Assembly (NCBI GenBank): GCA_026545765.1
Contig: CM048842.1
Span: 18,130,667-18,194,666, forward strand
Origin: Plantago major
Taxonomy: Eukaryota; Streptophyta; Magnoliopsida; Lamiales; Plantaginaceae
DNA length: 64,000 nt
Reading direction: 5' to 3'
In this document: positions 41,832 through 54,495 of the stretch, one piece after another
Layout of the letters: each line of letters starts with the position of its first letter
Position numbering within the stretch: the stretch's first letter is position 1
Made by a program: the position numbers and the translations under genes
The notes under the pieces: model-generated
Seen by the model: only the letters and a program-made list of their open reading frames with translations
Told to the model about the DNA's origin: nothing
The model's database searches: none

Positions 41832-43536
41832 GAGACCCTCATCATAAAGAGTTGCCTGTTGAAAGCTTTCGGCAGTGGTCTCTTGTTGAGCCTGGAAGAT
41901 GATGAGTCAGTTTTACATCGTCTCATTTAGTCTTTTTCACCGTATTTTTGTAGTTCTTAAGTGTAGTCATAGTTTATTTTATTAGCGTTTTGTTACGTCT
42001 TTGTGTTTTGTGTGTTTTGTAGGTGTTTGGTGAAAACGCAATGAAACAAGGCTAAACCAGTGCATATTAATGTATTAATGGAAGCATGAAAGTTCCAAGA
42101 CCTGAAAGGTGGTTGAAAATGGAGTTGATCGGTTGAAACGTAAGTGGATTCGGAGTTCGGACGAAGATTTTAGAGCCGTTTAAGTGAAAGCGCACAAAAT
42201 TCGAACTATGATGGAGCAGCTTTGGCATTTTGGCCATACCTTTTGCATATGAACTCCGATTAACCTTATCCTGGTGTCCACGCGTAGATAAGACCAAGAG
42301 CTACAACTTTGAAGAGGAACCATCTCCATATTCCGACGCCTGGAGGACCAAAAAGGGCTTGGCGGACGCCAAATCAGAGTTGGCGGATGCCATGGATGGA
42401 TTTTGGCATCCGCCAAGTTTAATCTTGGCGTCCGCCAACCTTCTTCCATGGTGGACGCCAACTTTCTCTGTTTCTACCTCAGTTCGCCGTTTTGTTTCCT
42501 TTTCGATCCAGACTTCGTTTTTTTTCCTCTATTCTATTAGATAGACAAAAACATTACTTTCATAATTCATTCTATTGTCAACCATTGAACTTTGCTCTTA
42601 AGCTAGACATAGTTTCCAAGGCAATTACCCGTTTTAAGGTAATTGAACCGATTTTCATCTTGTAATCCGACGATTCATTGATTGGGAGCATAATCTACGT
42701 ACTTTCTTGCATCAATCGCTTCAGATTCTTCAGGTTCTACCTAGGGTTTGTGACAACGAATGGTAAAACTGTATCAATCAATCGATTCCTTGTATTTAGT
42801 ATTGGATTATGTGTGTTATTGGTTTAATTGCTTATTTGATTATGTCTTCGCATAACATGAGTAGCTAAAGACCCAGATTATTGGGTGGTGACGCATTCAA
42901 CCATGCTAGTTAGGGTTTATGCGTTTATATATAATCGGGTTACTATTACTATGTGCGTTTTAGATTAAATTGTATATCCTGCTATTACGTTTGATGCGCA
43001 ATCCGTCAATATCACTGTTAGATTAAGCATTTGATCGCTGGAAACCAAAACGTTTTTCGTCTTGCTTCAATCTAACAATTAGTTGCAAACGGTAATAGTA
43101 GGATTAGCTTTATTGATCGTAGCTTAGTGAAATTGACGCCTTCACTAATGCTATTCATTTTCTGAACCCAAGTAGTGACAACTTGAGGTAATCGTTTCCT
43201 GTGGATCGCATATTTCCTTCTAGCTAGCTTGTCTTCTAGTCACCAGTCCATAATTCTCCTCATTCATATATCAATCTCGTTAAGTGTCAATCATATCTAG
43301 TTTTGTCTGCCTAGTTATTTACTGTTACGATAGTTAATTAATCTGCTGCCGAAGCAACCAAACTTTTACTGCTTTCCATATTGTTTCTATTTATTCGTAA
43401 ACTTAAACTCAGCCTAGTTAAGTCCTTCGAGACCGACCTCAGGGTTAACTCCACTACACTACAGGTTTTCGTAGTGTTGAGGATTAACTCTTGGCTTAAA
43501 ACAAATTTAGAACTTTGATTTGACACATCAAGTTTT

Positions 43537-43555
43537 TGGCGCCGCTGCCGGAGAC
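43537..43555 (+). other. Primer-binding site, tRNA-Asp type
   Basis: TGGCGCCGCTGCCGGAG just after the left LTR of the nested element is complementary, with about two mismatches, to the 3' end of plant tRNA-Asp (CCCCGGCAACGGCGCCA). Confidence 0.8.
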
Positions 43556-43636
43556 TTAACTCCTTTGTTAAGTTTACGAATTGTAATTTTCAGTTGTATA
43601 TATTAGTTAGTTTGTCTTTTTCTTTTTTAGTTTAGT

Positions 43637-44267
43637 TTGTTTTGCGGAACTACTTGGGTTTCTTTTTGTGTGCAGAAATGTATGGATCTCTTGATTTTCT
43701 ATAGGTGTGGGATGGACGGTCATGTTGCAGCAAACTACATAGACTTCGAACATATCCGAGACTTTCAACTGGAATCTGGAGAGAAGATCGGTCATGCATG
43801 GTATGACACTGTGTACACCGATGTGGATTTTCTACAAAAATCTAACTAGCGAAGGCCAATGGATGGTGGATAGAGCCGCAGGAGGGTCGATCTGGGATTT
43901 GACGCCTACAGACCTAGAGGAAACGATCCGAAGCCTGGTTTGCGACCTCAGATCTTCTGAAATCCGGCGGATATGCAACAAGCTACTAGCTTGTTGTGCA
44001 CGAGAAGATGCTGAAGAGATGGCAAAAGATGAGGTCACTACCACCGCCTCTACTGCAATTGAAGAAGAAAACCCAGTCACAGTTGAAGGAGTTTGTGAGG
44101 GTTTAGACGACCAGTCAGTCATGGAGGAGGAGACATCTGCGGAAGCGACCGACAAGGAGACTGAACCACCCGTTTCCAACTGTTTGGAGATGGAGCAGAC
44201 ACCTGATACCACCCAGATGATACCATTGGATTCACAAATGCCCCCCACCTTACGAATTACACACTAG
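43637..44267 (+). other. gag-like coding remnant of the nested LTR element
   Basis: Two overlapping open stretches (43637-43849 and 43794-44267). The second contains 'WMVDRAAGGSIWDLTPTDLE', reminiscent of the short conserved block near the end of Tat/Athila-type gag, followed by an acidic Thr/Glu-rich tail. It stands alone between the primer site and a 1.5-kb non-coding stretch. The identity is tentative. Confidence 0.4.
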
Positions 44268-47200
44268 CCCTACTGCACGAGACCCGGCGGAGTTTCGACC
44301 CTATTTACCGCTTTTATTTTCCCTTTGATTATCCTTGTTTTATATTAATTTTAGATTTATCTAATGTCAGTCGACAGAAAGTCATAGGAAACCTGAGGAG
44401 AGGAGCTAAACATGGGCACCAAATCGTTAGGCTTGGCGGGAAGGATGTAAGGGATTTGTTCCCGTTTGATAATGGATAGCAGCAGCCACGCGTTTCAGGG
44501 AAGTACACTTTCAACTTTCTTTCTTTCTAGACTATTCACCATCTCTAGTCTAGGTTTGGGGAGGGAGGTAGCTTTCGTGTACTTGTCCTATATGTGTCTG
44601 TCGTGTCTGTGTCATTTGCGTCAGTGTGTGTGTGTGTTTCTTTTCCTTTGTGGCATCTGCATGATTTTCTGTCGACTTTAAGTCTGTCTCCCAAGTCGAG
44701 CGTCTATTGCATGTACTAAACCTGTTTAATGCTTTTGATTTGGCTGATCCTTGACTATTACCAGTTTGCATGTTTTAAGTTTGCTAAGTTCGTTTCTGCT
44801 GTAAATAGAAAGTCTGTTCTAATTCTGTAGTCCAAAAAGCATGTGAGTAAACCTTAGCCGATGAAAAAATATTGTACCGGTGCCTGTGTAATTTTTTGGG
44901 AAGTGCAAACTCCCTTGTTTGCGCCTCATCATTCTCATGTGTACTCTGTGTAAGTTAAGTATGACGAACGACATGTTTCCCATTCTTATTTGCTTATGCC
45001 AAACCCGCTCCAAGAACAGGTTTGTGGAGGAGGTTTATGCGTGTTGTATGTGTTGATAAAGACTTGATGTTCAGGTTTTTCGTTCTCTCAAAAAAATAAA
45101 ATAAGTCTCGGAGTGGATCTATGGTACTAGTTACCACCGTTAGTCGTGTTGGGCACTTTTCAGATACTACCTATATACCGGCGTGGCCCTTAAAAGCTAT
45201 ATGACCGTGAGGGTTGATGGACTGTATACCAAACTGGCACGCACAAAAGTGCGGACTTAATTTCGGTAAAATAGACACTACCAAAAAATTGAAACAGGAA
45301 AAAAAGATATAAGCATATGGGTCATATATAAGACTGCAAAACAGTATTATGCAAAAAATGAAAAATTGAAAAAAGAGAGAACGATTGCCTTTTTATAAGT
45401 CTACTGCTGATTGTTATGGAGCTATGAAAAAGTCCCTTATGACTTAACTGATTGAGTACATTGCATGAGGTATTTGAGGCATCTTTGTGACGTAAGTCAC
45501 CTTCCTTATCTCTTTATATTCTTGAGTGACTACCCCTACTGGACACTTCCAGGAGCGTGAGGGATTAGATGCATAAGATCCGCTTCCGAGGGACTACAGT
45601 GTTAGGCTTAAGTTCTATTTACTTTGGAAACGAACTTTTTGAACTTATGCATGTGATTCTGTGAATGTCAGTGTGAAGTCAAAACTTCTGCATTATTCGG
45701 GCTTATTATTTGCAATCGTAGACTCGGTAGCTTGGGAGTTAGACTTTACTTTGTGTCTATGTGTTTTCATTTTTCTAGGTTTTTTAGAGAGTCTGTTGCT
45801 TGGGGACAAGCAAGGGTTCGGTTTGGGGAGTTTGATGAGTCGGTTTTACATCGTCTCATTTAGTCTTTTTCACCGTCTTGTTGTTCTTAAGTGTAGTCAT
45901 AGTTTATTTTATTAGTGTTTTGTTACGTCTTTGTGTTTTGTGTGTGTTCGGTGAAAACGCATTGAAACAAGGCTAAACCAGTGCATATTAATTCATTAAT
46001 GGAAGCATGGAAGTTCCAAGACCTGAAAGTTGGTTGAAAATGGAGTTGATCGGTCGAAACGGAAGTGGATTCAGAGTTCGGATGAAGATTTTAGAGCCGT
46101 TTAAGTGAAAGCGCGCGAAATTCGAACTATGATGGAGCAGCTTTGGCATTTTGGCCATAACTTTTGCATATGAACTCCGATTGACCGGATCTTGGTTTCC
46201 TCGCGTAGATAAGACCAAAGCTACAACTTTTAAGAAGGAACCATCTCAATATTCCGACGTTTGGAGGACCAAAAAGGGCTTGGCGGACGCCATAGTCAGA
46301 GTTGGCAGACGCCATGGATGGATTTTGGCGTCCACCAAGTTTAATCTTGGCGTCCGCCAATCTTCTTCCATGGTGGACGCAAACTTTCTATGTTTCTGCC
46401 TCAGTTCGCCGTTTTCTTTCCTTTTAAATCCAGACTTCGTTTTTTTCCCTCTATTCTATTAGATAGACAAAAATATTACTTTCATAATTCATTCTATTGT
46501 CAACCATTGAACTTTGCTCTCAAGCTAAACCTAGTTTCCAAGGCAATTACCCGTTTTGAGGTAATTGAACCGTTTTTCATCTTGTAATCTGACGATTCAT
46601 TGATTGGGAGCATAATCTACGTACTTTCTTGCATCAATCGCTTCAGATTTTTCAGATTCTACCTAGGGTTTGTGACAACGAAGGGTAAATTGTATCAATC
46701 GATCGATTCCTTGTATTTAGTATTGGATTATGTGTGTTAATGGTTTAATTGCTTATTTGATTATGTCTTCGCATAACATGAGTAGCTGAACACCCAGATT
46801 CAAGCATGCTAGTTAGGGTTTATGCGTTTATATATAATCGGGTTACGATTGCTATGTGCTTTTTAGATTAAATTGTATATCCTGCTATTACGTTTGATGC
46901 GCAATCCGTCAATATCACTGTTAGAAAGCATTTGATCCCTGGAAACCAAAACGTTTTTCGTCTTGCTTCAATCTAACAGTTAGTTCCAAACGGTAATAGT
47001 AGGATTAGCTTTATTGATCGTAGCTTAATGAAATTGACGCCTTCACTAATGCTATTCATTTTCTGAACCCAAGTAGTGACTACTTGAGGTAATCGTTTCC
47101 TGTGGATCGCATATTTCCTGCTAGCTAGCTTGTCTTCTAGTCACCACTCCATAATTCTCCTCATTCATATATCAATCTCGTTAAGTGTCAATCATATCTA

Positions 47201-47647
47201 GTTTTGTGTGCATAGTTGTTTAATGTTACAATAGTTAATCAATCTGCTGCCGAAGCAAACGAACTTTTACTGCTTTCGATATTATTTCTATTTATTCGTA
47301 AACTCAAACTCATCCAAGTTAAGTCCTTCGAGACTGACCTCGGGGTTAACTCTACTACACTACAGGTTTTCGTAGCGTTGAGGATTAACTCTTGGCTTAA
47401 AATAAATTTAGAACTTTGATTTGACACATCAGAAGACAAAGAGGTTTTGATTAAGAATCAAAATCCTTAAAAATTCTGAGTTAAATGGATTCAGAAATTT
47501 TGAGTTACCTGTGTCGCAACAGCAGACTCGTTTTTCTGAATCTTCGAGGCATCAGCATCCTCATATTCTTTAACTTCAGAAGGAGCCTTGGTGGCCTCCT
47601 TTTCTTCTTCGTCTTTCTGAGCCTGAGAATTAGAAAAGATATTTAAC

Positions 47648-50517
47648 TTAGAAAGTTTTTAAAGAATGATGCTTCTTATGGTACTGAGAATGAGTGTTAA
47701 GTACCTCTGCAGAAAGAGGCTCCGACACTTGCTTCTCAGAAACTTTGGGACTCTCTGACATCTTTTCTGATGATGGCTTTGTAGCCTCATCAACTTTCTC
47801 TACTTGAGGGGACTTTGATGTCTCAGCCTTAGCAACTTCTACTTCTTCATGAGCCTGAAAGTAGAGTTTGTTAAATACTTTTGAAGAGATGTTTTTCAGA
47901 GAATTGAACATGTTATAGATCTTTCTGATGACTACCTTCTCAGCAGAAGACTCATGTTGAAGTTTGTCAGAGTCTTGAATAGACTCTTCCTTCTCCTTTG
48001 GTGAATATGGCTTTTCACCATCTCTTTTCTCAGTTTGAGCCAATAAGAAACAAGCATAGATTATGAGTACTATGTTAAACACCAGATTTTGAAACGTGGC
48101 TCTCAGAAAATCAATAAACATGTGCGACAGGCTCGATTTCCATGGGCTCTGGTGTTGAAGGAACCTCTTTTTCAGTTTCTGAGGCAAGTGTTTCAGCCTC
48201 CTCTGGGATTCTTGTTTCTTGAATGGCATGTAATGAAGATAAGTGTCATAAGGTTACAAGATGACATACACAGAAAGTTTCTCACATGTAGAGAATTAAG
48301 TCATTCATATACCTGAGCAATGTCAGACTGAGTGGTTTCTGGAACATATGGTCGGTCTGTGAGTTGGTCGAGTTGTTCCATGACTATATCTTCAAAGGAA
48401 GTTTCAGGCACTTCGAGCCTTTCCACTGAGTGAACTATCCCTTGATTTTCTTGGAATACTTCTCCCACTACAGTGCTGTGTTCCGCAATGTCATCTTTCT
48501 GACGCATCTCTACTACTCTTACTACAGTTTCTTCTTCCAGAAACGTAGAGTTTTGTGGTCGTTGCGGTTGTTGTTCTTGTGGAGATCTGGATCTTGATGG
48601 GGACGCATCATTGGGGTTTGTTGTTGTAAATCCCTTACAGCTTTCATAACAGTTGCATCAACATCCAGTACTAGGTCATCAGACAAATCCTTCAGAGAGG
48701 ATGGTCCTAGTAAGGTATTTTCTCCGCATCTAGTTTCTATTTCATCAACCATTGATGCAGGAGTATCTCCAGCAATCACATCCTCTTCCGAGGAGGAGCC
48801 CATGTGTAGGTCTGCTAGTTCTGTAGCAGGGGCCTCCTTGGTTTTCATCTACCCTCTTGTCAGCAAGAGTGATATCTCCATTAGCAGGAGATGTGGTCTG
48901 TGTAGGGACTGAGGTTTCTTCAGCAACAGGTGTAGCAACATGTTCAGAGAGAACTGTTTGTTCACTGCTCTCTGAGGCGTTAGTCTTCTTTCTGCCTCCA
49001 GTTCTACGTCTCTTTGAGGGCACTAAAGGTGCTTCAGAGACTCCTTCTGATGCCCTTTTCTTTTGTCTGTTATCGAAATTAAGTTTACACACGAAATCAC
49101 CGTATGCAACTAGCACTTTCTCTCTGAGCACTACACCAAAGTGCTCCAGAATGTAACAGATCTTCAGACCGAAAGAAATGGCATCAGAGGTTCTTCATGA
49201 CCACGGATGATTGTGGCTTCAAAGGACTTGATGTTCTCAGCGAACTTCTTCCAGATATACCTCCCCCAATTGAAGGGAGTTGTCATTTCGCTCAAGGTGT
49301 ACATATGGGCAAGAGTACCCCATATTTCCAGAGACACCTTGTCAGCCCCTCTGCTGTACTCAAAACATCTGTGCAAGATCAGAGCAAGCTAGTTCCAGGG
49401 TTCAGTGACATGCTGACTGCGCATGTTCACAATGTCGAATGTTTCAGGAACATCCACGTTGTCCTCATTTTCTGGAGCCATGTTATTTAAATAGAAGTCG
49501 TCAATGGCCTCCTTGGACACGTCTATCTGATGTTCACCACCACAATTTGGAAGTCCAAACAATTGACAAAAGGTTTCTTCGTCAAGACATAACTCTATGT
49601 CTTGAACCTTCGAAGTAATTGACATCCTCGGAGCCAATCTCGGTTTTCACCGCGGAATTATTGCAGAATTACAAAACATCTATATAGGATGTGAAAGAGG
49701 GTTTCACATACCGGAACTGCTTGATTCCTACTTTTTCAAGTAGTTCAAGCCCTCTTCTTGCTTCTGCTTGGTTGAGAGAAGCTCCAAGCAGGTATTCATC
49801 AACTAGTACTCCTCCCTAGGGGTGTGCAAACAATCCGTCCGACCGACCCGTCCGCATCTCACCCGCACCCGCCGATTAATTTTTTAAAAAAAAATTATGC
49901 AGGTTAAATTTTTTATAACCCGCCAACTGGTGGGTGGGTGGTGGGTTGGTTGGGTGTAAACCGCAACCAACCCGCCATATTGTTTACGTAACAAAAAATG
50001 TATATATATTAAATAAATTAATTGTCATTTAAATGAATATATAGAAATATATAATAAATTAATAAAAGTAAAGCTAGGGTTATTTCATGTATAAACTAAG
50101 AAACTATATAAGTGAAAATGGTACTTCATCATTTTACTTGCTTTCAAAATATTTTGTTAATTTGATGGATATGTTGATGTAGTAATCTACCCGCCAATCC
50201 GCCCGCCAACCCACCCGCCATTGTTTTCACCCGAACCGCCGCAGGTTGAAAAATTATTCTACCCGCCGTGGGTCGGACAAATAATCACCCGCCATAGGTG
50301 GGTTGGTTTAATTTTTTGTAAATACCCGCCAATACCCGCCCGCGCTCACCCTACTCCTCCCCAGAGTACCTTGGGTCTGGTATTCCACATACTTGGGTTG
50401 AAAATTCCAGTTACTTTCTTTTCCTTGATGGTAATGGTTTGCTTTGCAGCAGTACCAGAAGATGAGACTTGGGATTTTGATGCTGCTCTTTTGGGTGCCA
50501 TCTCTTTAGTATTTATA
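47648..50517 (-). other. Extra-ORF region of the large LTR element, proximal part
   Basis: Begins on the minus strand with MAPKRAASKSQVSSS at 50517. Further separate open stretches are 49389-49637 ('CLDEETFCQLFGLPNCGGEH'), 49164-49376 ('TPFNWGRYIWKKFAENIKSF'), 48745-49131 (Lys/Arg-rich 'PSKRRRTGGRKK', nuclear-localisation-like), 48522-48848, 48301-48507 and 47648-48229 (low-complexity, Glu/Ser/Lys-rich). From memory, proteins with these blocks are common in Lamiales genomes as uncharacterised repeat-encoded proteins. I did not check this. A hAT-type MITE splits the start. Confidence 0.55.
49817..50353. mobile_element. hAT-type MITE inside the large LTR element
   Basis: 537 bp with inverted ends TAGGGGTGTGC (left) and, in reverse, TAGGGTGAGCGC (right). 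It is flanked by a perfect 8-bp target duplication CTCCTCCC (49809-49816 and 50354-50361), the hAT signature. The subterminal regions are crowded with ACCCGCC/GGCGGGT motifs, possible transposase-binding repeats, around an AT-rich centre. No transposase. Confidence 0.9.
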
Positions 50518-51424
50518 TAGAAATAGGGAATAGAGAGATGAGAATCGTAGTCGGAATCGACAAGGATTTCTTTGCAGAGATTCTTAGCAGAGATTCAGAC
50601 GGATTAGGGAGTTTTTGCAGAGAAGATTAGGAAGGTTTTTGCTATTTTCGTGCAAGTGAATTGTGGGATTAGGCAAAAGTATTTTTCTTTGCCAAATCTG
50701 CCTTTATATAGCAATGCAAGTACATGCGATACAGATGAATTCTGTATGTATATTACTCATGATTACGCAGTGGTGAAAAAGCGTTATTGCATTTAATGCA
50801 AGTGAATTGATTACTTAATTCTTTGAGTGGGGTTAGTGGATGCATCTTGGCCGTCGAATTTCAAGCGTTAATTTCTGAAGGGTTGAGATTGAGTCTCAGA
50901 GCAATGATATCAATCAACACATGTAATTGTGCCCCATCAATGTAATTTGTCACAACTCGCCTAAGTGTCTTTCAACTTCTCAGAAACCTGTAACTAATGG
51001 ACAAAAGTGGATTCAGAAATCATTAATTGATCGTCCAGTACTTGTTTGAAATATTTCACAAGAAATGAAATTTTCAACACAAAAGAGATATTTGACATCT
51101 GATAGGAATTGTCTTTTTGGTCAAACTATTCTTTTTGTGTTCCCCCTGACTTAGATGTCTCATGGTTTCTGAATACCCGTTTCAGAGACCTCTTCTAAGT
51201 GCCTTTTTCTACAATGCCTTAGATATTTGAATACCCGTTTCAAGTATCTTTCTGAATAGCAAATTGTCAAAGTTTCTGACAACTGAGTTCCTGTCTCAGT
51301 AGTTTCTTCCTTTTCTTATGTATCTCTCAGAAACCTGTAGACTCTTTTGATGGTTACATGAGTTCCTGTCTTAGAAACCAATTGACACCCTTGGAGCCTT
51401 TGATTGATTTATCAATAGAAAGTC

Positions 51425-51805
51425 TCATGGTGTGGCAGGTTCTTCATCAATCACATAGTGATTTCCTTCATGTTTTGCAATCAAGACTACTTTCCTTGAA
51501 TCATTGTCAACCAATTTGCATAGATTTGACTTGATCTTTACTAAGTACCCTTTGTCTGCCAATTGAGTCATGCTTAGGAGATTATATTTCAATCCCTCTA
51601 AATGTAGTACTCCAGTGATTGTAAGAGCTCTAAGCTTCAGATCGCAAAAACCTATGGTTGGATTTTCATCTCCTCCAGCAAATCTAATAATTGGTCCTTT
51701 ATCACATTCCCTGTAGTTAACCAGATTTGCTTTGTCTCCCGTCATGTGCTTCCCACATCCACTATCAAAATGCCACTTCGGGTTCTTCCTCAGAGTGTTT
51801 TGCAC
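51425..51805 (-). other. Copia protease-like / pre-integrase part
   Basis: Contains 'WHFDSGCGKHMTGD', the retropepsin-type DSG block of Copia elements (usual form W-LDSGCS-HMTG), then 'GVLHLEGLKYNLLSMTQLAD', the typical follow-on block of Copia polyproteins. It belongs to the large element at 37362-57014. No integrase core follows. Confidence 0.8.
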
Positions 51806-51823
51806 AAAACAGGAAACATGGAG

Positions 51824-54393
51824 TTAGGCTCTCACTCCAACAATGGAACCTTCTGGACTAAAGAATCTCCCTGTAGGAATCCATTTCTGAATGAACTTCC
51901 TTGGGGCATTCTTTTGTCTTACTGGAACATAAGGAGGAATTTTAGGTAAATGACTAGTGTCACTATCATTTAAAACTATTTTCCTTCTTGGAGTGTTCCT
52001 TGGTGCTCCTTTTGGTGCTTTCAGATACCTGTTAGGTTGCTGAGTTAACTTTTCAGCGAGCTCGGCTTTCCTTCTCAGATTCGTTCTAGCCCTGGCATTC
52101 AGAGTGGTCGTAGCTTGTTCGTTCTTCCACTTCTGACGATTGCTATGCGCAATCCTGGCATTCATCCAACGTTCTTGCTCTTGTTTATATTGCTGAGTAA
52201 GTATCTTTCCGTTGACTTTGTAGCCAATGCCATTTCGAGCACCTTTTGCTTTCTGAGATCTTCTCTCAGCAGCTTCACTAGATTCTGGATCATTATTTCT
52301 TCCGAAAAATGGTACATTGGAAAAATTGGAAATCGCCAGCTCCTGCAATTTTCCTTTCCTAGAGACATAGCACTGTGGGTGATTGCACTTTTTAGTGCAT
52401 GGTTTCTTTTCAGAAACCTTTTCCACAGTTTTCTTGGGAACTTGTTTTTCCCTCAAAGGTTTGGTCGCAACAGCTTTACCTTTGTCAGCAACCTTAGATT
52501 TCTGACCAATGCTATAGGTTGTTTGGGAATCACTTTGTTGACCACTAACAAACGTCATTTTTCATCACTCTTTTTCAGAGGAGTAGAATTGCTTGTTTGT
52601 GTGTCAAGCCCAAGTCCTCCCTTTTCTGAAGGATCTCTTAGGTAAGAGTGTACTTCAGTGAGAGTGTCACTCGCTTTGGCATAGAATTGGAAAGATAATT
52701 ATTTTTTCTTTAGTTCCTCATTCACATAAAGAAGGTTTTCACACTTCTTCTGGAGCAACTCCATAGCCTCAGAATGCAACTTTCTGATCTCGTCTAGCTG
52801 AGCCTTTAGGAATGCATTTTCTGCATCCTTAGTGTCAGAAAGTCGTTCTAAATGTGAACACTCGCTTTCAAGAGACTCTTCTTCTAATTCAAGAATTTTG
52901 GTTCTAGATCAAGCAACCAAGAATTCTCTTTCATAAAGATCTAACTCCCTTCTGAGATGTTCTAGATCCTTGATTCCTTCCTCATCACTCTCATAATTAA
53001 TGAACCGTGAAATGTTGGTTACCTCATCATCAGCCATAAGATATGGCTCAAGGTTAGACTAATCTGGGTAGATTTCCTCAGCAACTCCACACATTTCATT
53101 CTTCCTTTGACCAAAGTCAAATACTTCGTGAGTGTAGGCACACAATTCTGGTGACGGTAGGTTTTACTCATCAGAATCGTCGTCGTCATAATCTGAATCA
53201 AGATCAAGTGCATCCAGTTGGATTTCGATCTTCTTCCTTTCTTCAGAAAGCATAGCTCTCTGGTTTCTCTTGAAGTTTCTCCTATCCTTTTTGTCACCTG
53301 TCTTGAGCTTGTTCGAGCAGATGATCCGTTGAAGTGACCAGGTTTCTGACAATAGAAACAGATATCGTTTCCGATTTCTGTAACCTCAGTACTTGATGCT
53401 TTTTTGACCAGGTTTATTCAGAGAATTGGCCAATTGCATATTCTTGTATTGGTGATAGTTAGGGCCTAGATGCTTTTTCAGCTTTTCTTTGGCTTTTCTT
53501 CTCTCAATCTCCTGTCTAACGTATTTGCTCATTTGCTTTACTACAAGAGCTTCTTCGTCAGTGGATTCTTTGGTATTCTTCTTCTCAGAAGTACCTTGTG
53601 TTACTAGAGCAACACTGTGAGCTTGCTGATCAACTATTTTTCCTCTCTGAGAGGTTTCATAGTTGACAGTGGCTAGATGAGAGAATAATTCCGTTGGAGT
53701 GATATTTGGCATTCCTTGGTTGAAATAAAAGTACTGAGTATGTTCCCAGTTCTGACGGGTTTCTAAATTCACTTTCACTGGACTCTTTTAAGCTCCTTAC
53801 GATAGTCTTCACCTTTTTGGCGTAGAATATCTTTCACTTTCACCAAATGCAGCCATTTCACTTATCAACGTTGTTCACCGAAAATCAAGTTGTTCAAGGG
53901 TTTCTGAAGGCCCTTGTTTAAAATTCTAAAATTTTAATTTCAGAACTTCGAACTTGTTTTCCTTGGTTTTCTGAGACCGGCACAAATTTGTTCAACTAGT
54001 TGCCAGGTCTCTTTCACCATTTTTGCACACCACAGTTTACACTGTATGTGGTCTGGAGTAGAACGAATAATGATGTTTCGAGCTTGACCATCCAGTTTAT
54101 TTCTCTTGAAATCTTCCGATGTCTGGGTTTTTCTTCCAAAGCTACTGACCAGTAGCTCTCCCACTTGTAGAAGTTTCTGAAGTGTAGGTTCTTCTGGCAA
54201 AATCTTCACCTCTTCCATCAGAGACATCAGTGACTATCTTTGCTTGATGAATGACTATAGGGCCACTCTTTATAACTTCAATCATTTCATCACTAATGGC
54301 TTCCAGATGAAGCATCATATTGTTCCTCCATTTTTCATAGTTCTCTGGCTTGAGAACTGGAGCGTCGGCTAAAGACATCCTGCAAGACAACAC
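51824..54393 (-). other. Copia gag region (UBN2, zinc knuckle, spacer)
   Basis: Open stretches on the minus strand: 54142-54393 (gag start, 'APVLKPENYEKWRNNMMLHL'), 53940-54227 (UBN2-like, 'QARNIIIRSTPDHIQCKLW'), 53386-53778 (gag body with 'GMPNITPTELFSHLATVNYE'), a zinc-knuckle-like CFYCQKPGHF near 53330-53370, 53019-53352 (acidic), and 51824-52558 (basic linker ahead of the protease-like part). It is a virus-like fossil with several breaks. Confidence 0.75.
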
Positions 54394-54481
54394 TTAACAA
54401 ACAAATCAAGTGCAGGGGTTAAGCAAATAGTGAGCACTTATCTAGGATCTAGGTTCCGTGCAGAAGGCTTGGGAACCTCTT

Positions 54482-54493
54482 GCTCTGATATCA
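54482..54493 (-). other. Primer-binding site, initiator tRNA-Met type
   Basis: On the minus strand TGATATCAGAGC lies two bases after the 5' LTR end. It matches the TGGTATCAGAGC site used by most plant Copia elements with one difference. Confidence 0.8.
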
Positions 54494-54495
54494 CT

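Larger units (their letters stand above)
41900..47431 (+). mobile_element. Nested non-autonomous LTR element with tRNA-Asp primer site
   Basis: 5532 bp, plus strand. LTRs at 41900-43530 and 45833-47431 (about 1.6 kb each, TGATGAG...ACACATCA) are clearly alike with scattered differences, which suggests a moderate age. A perfect 5-bp target duplication GAAGA lies at 41895-41899 and 47432-47436. A tRNA-Asp-type primer site, TGGCGCCGCTGCCGGAG, follows the left LTR, and a polypurine-like GGTTTGGGGAG precedes the right LTR. The 2.3-kb centre has only a short gag-like part and no pol, so it belongs with LARD/TR-GAG-like elements, probably of Gypsy (Tat/Athila) ancestry judging by the primer type. 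It looks structurally whole as a non-autonomous element. Confidence 0.88.

Noticed and set aside
42357-42470. Short spaced repeats resembling a CRISPR array
   Set aside because: The units are palindromic half-sites of irregular spacing within a plant LTR, duplicated in the other LTR. There is no cas context.
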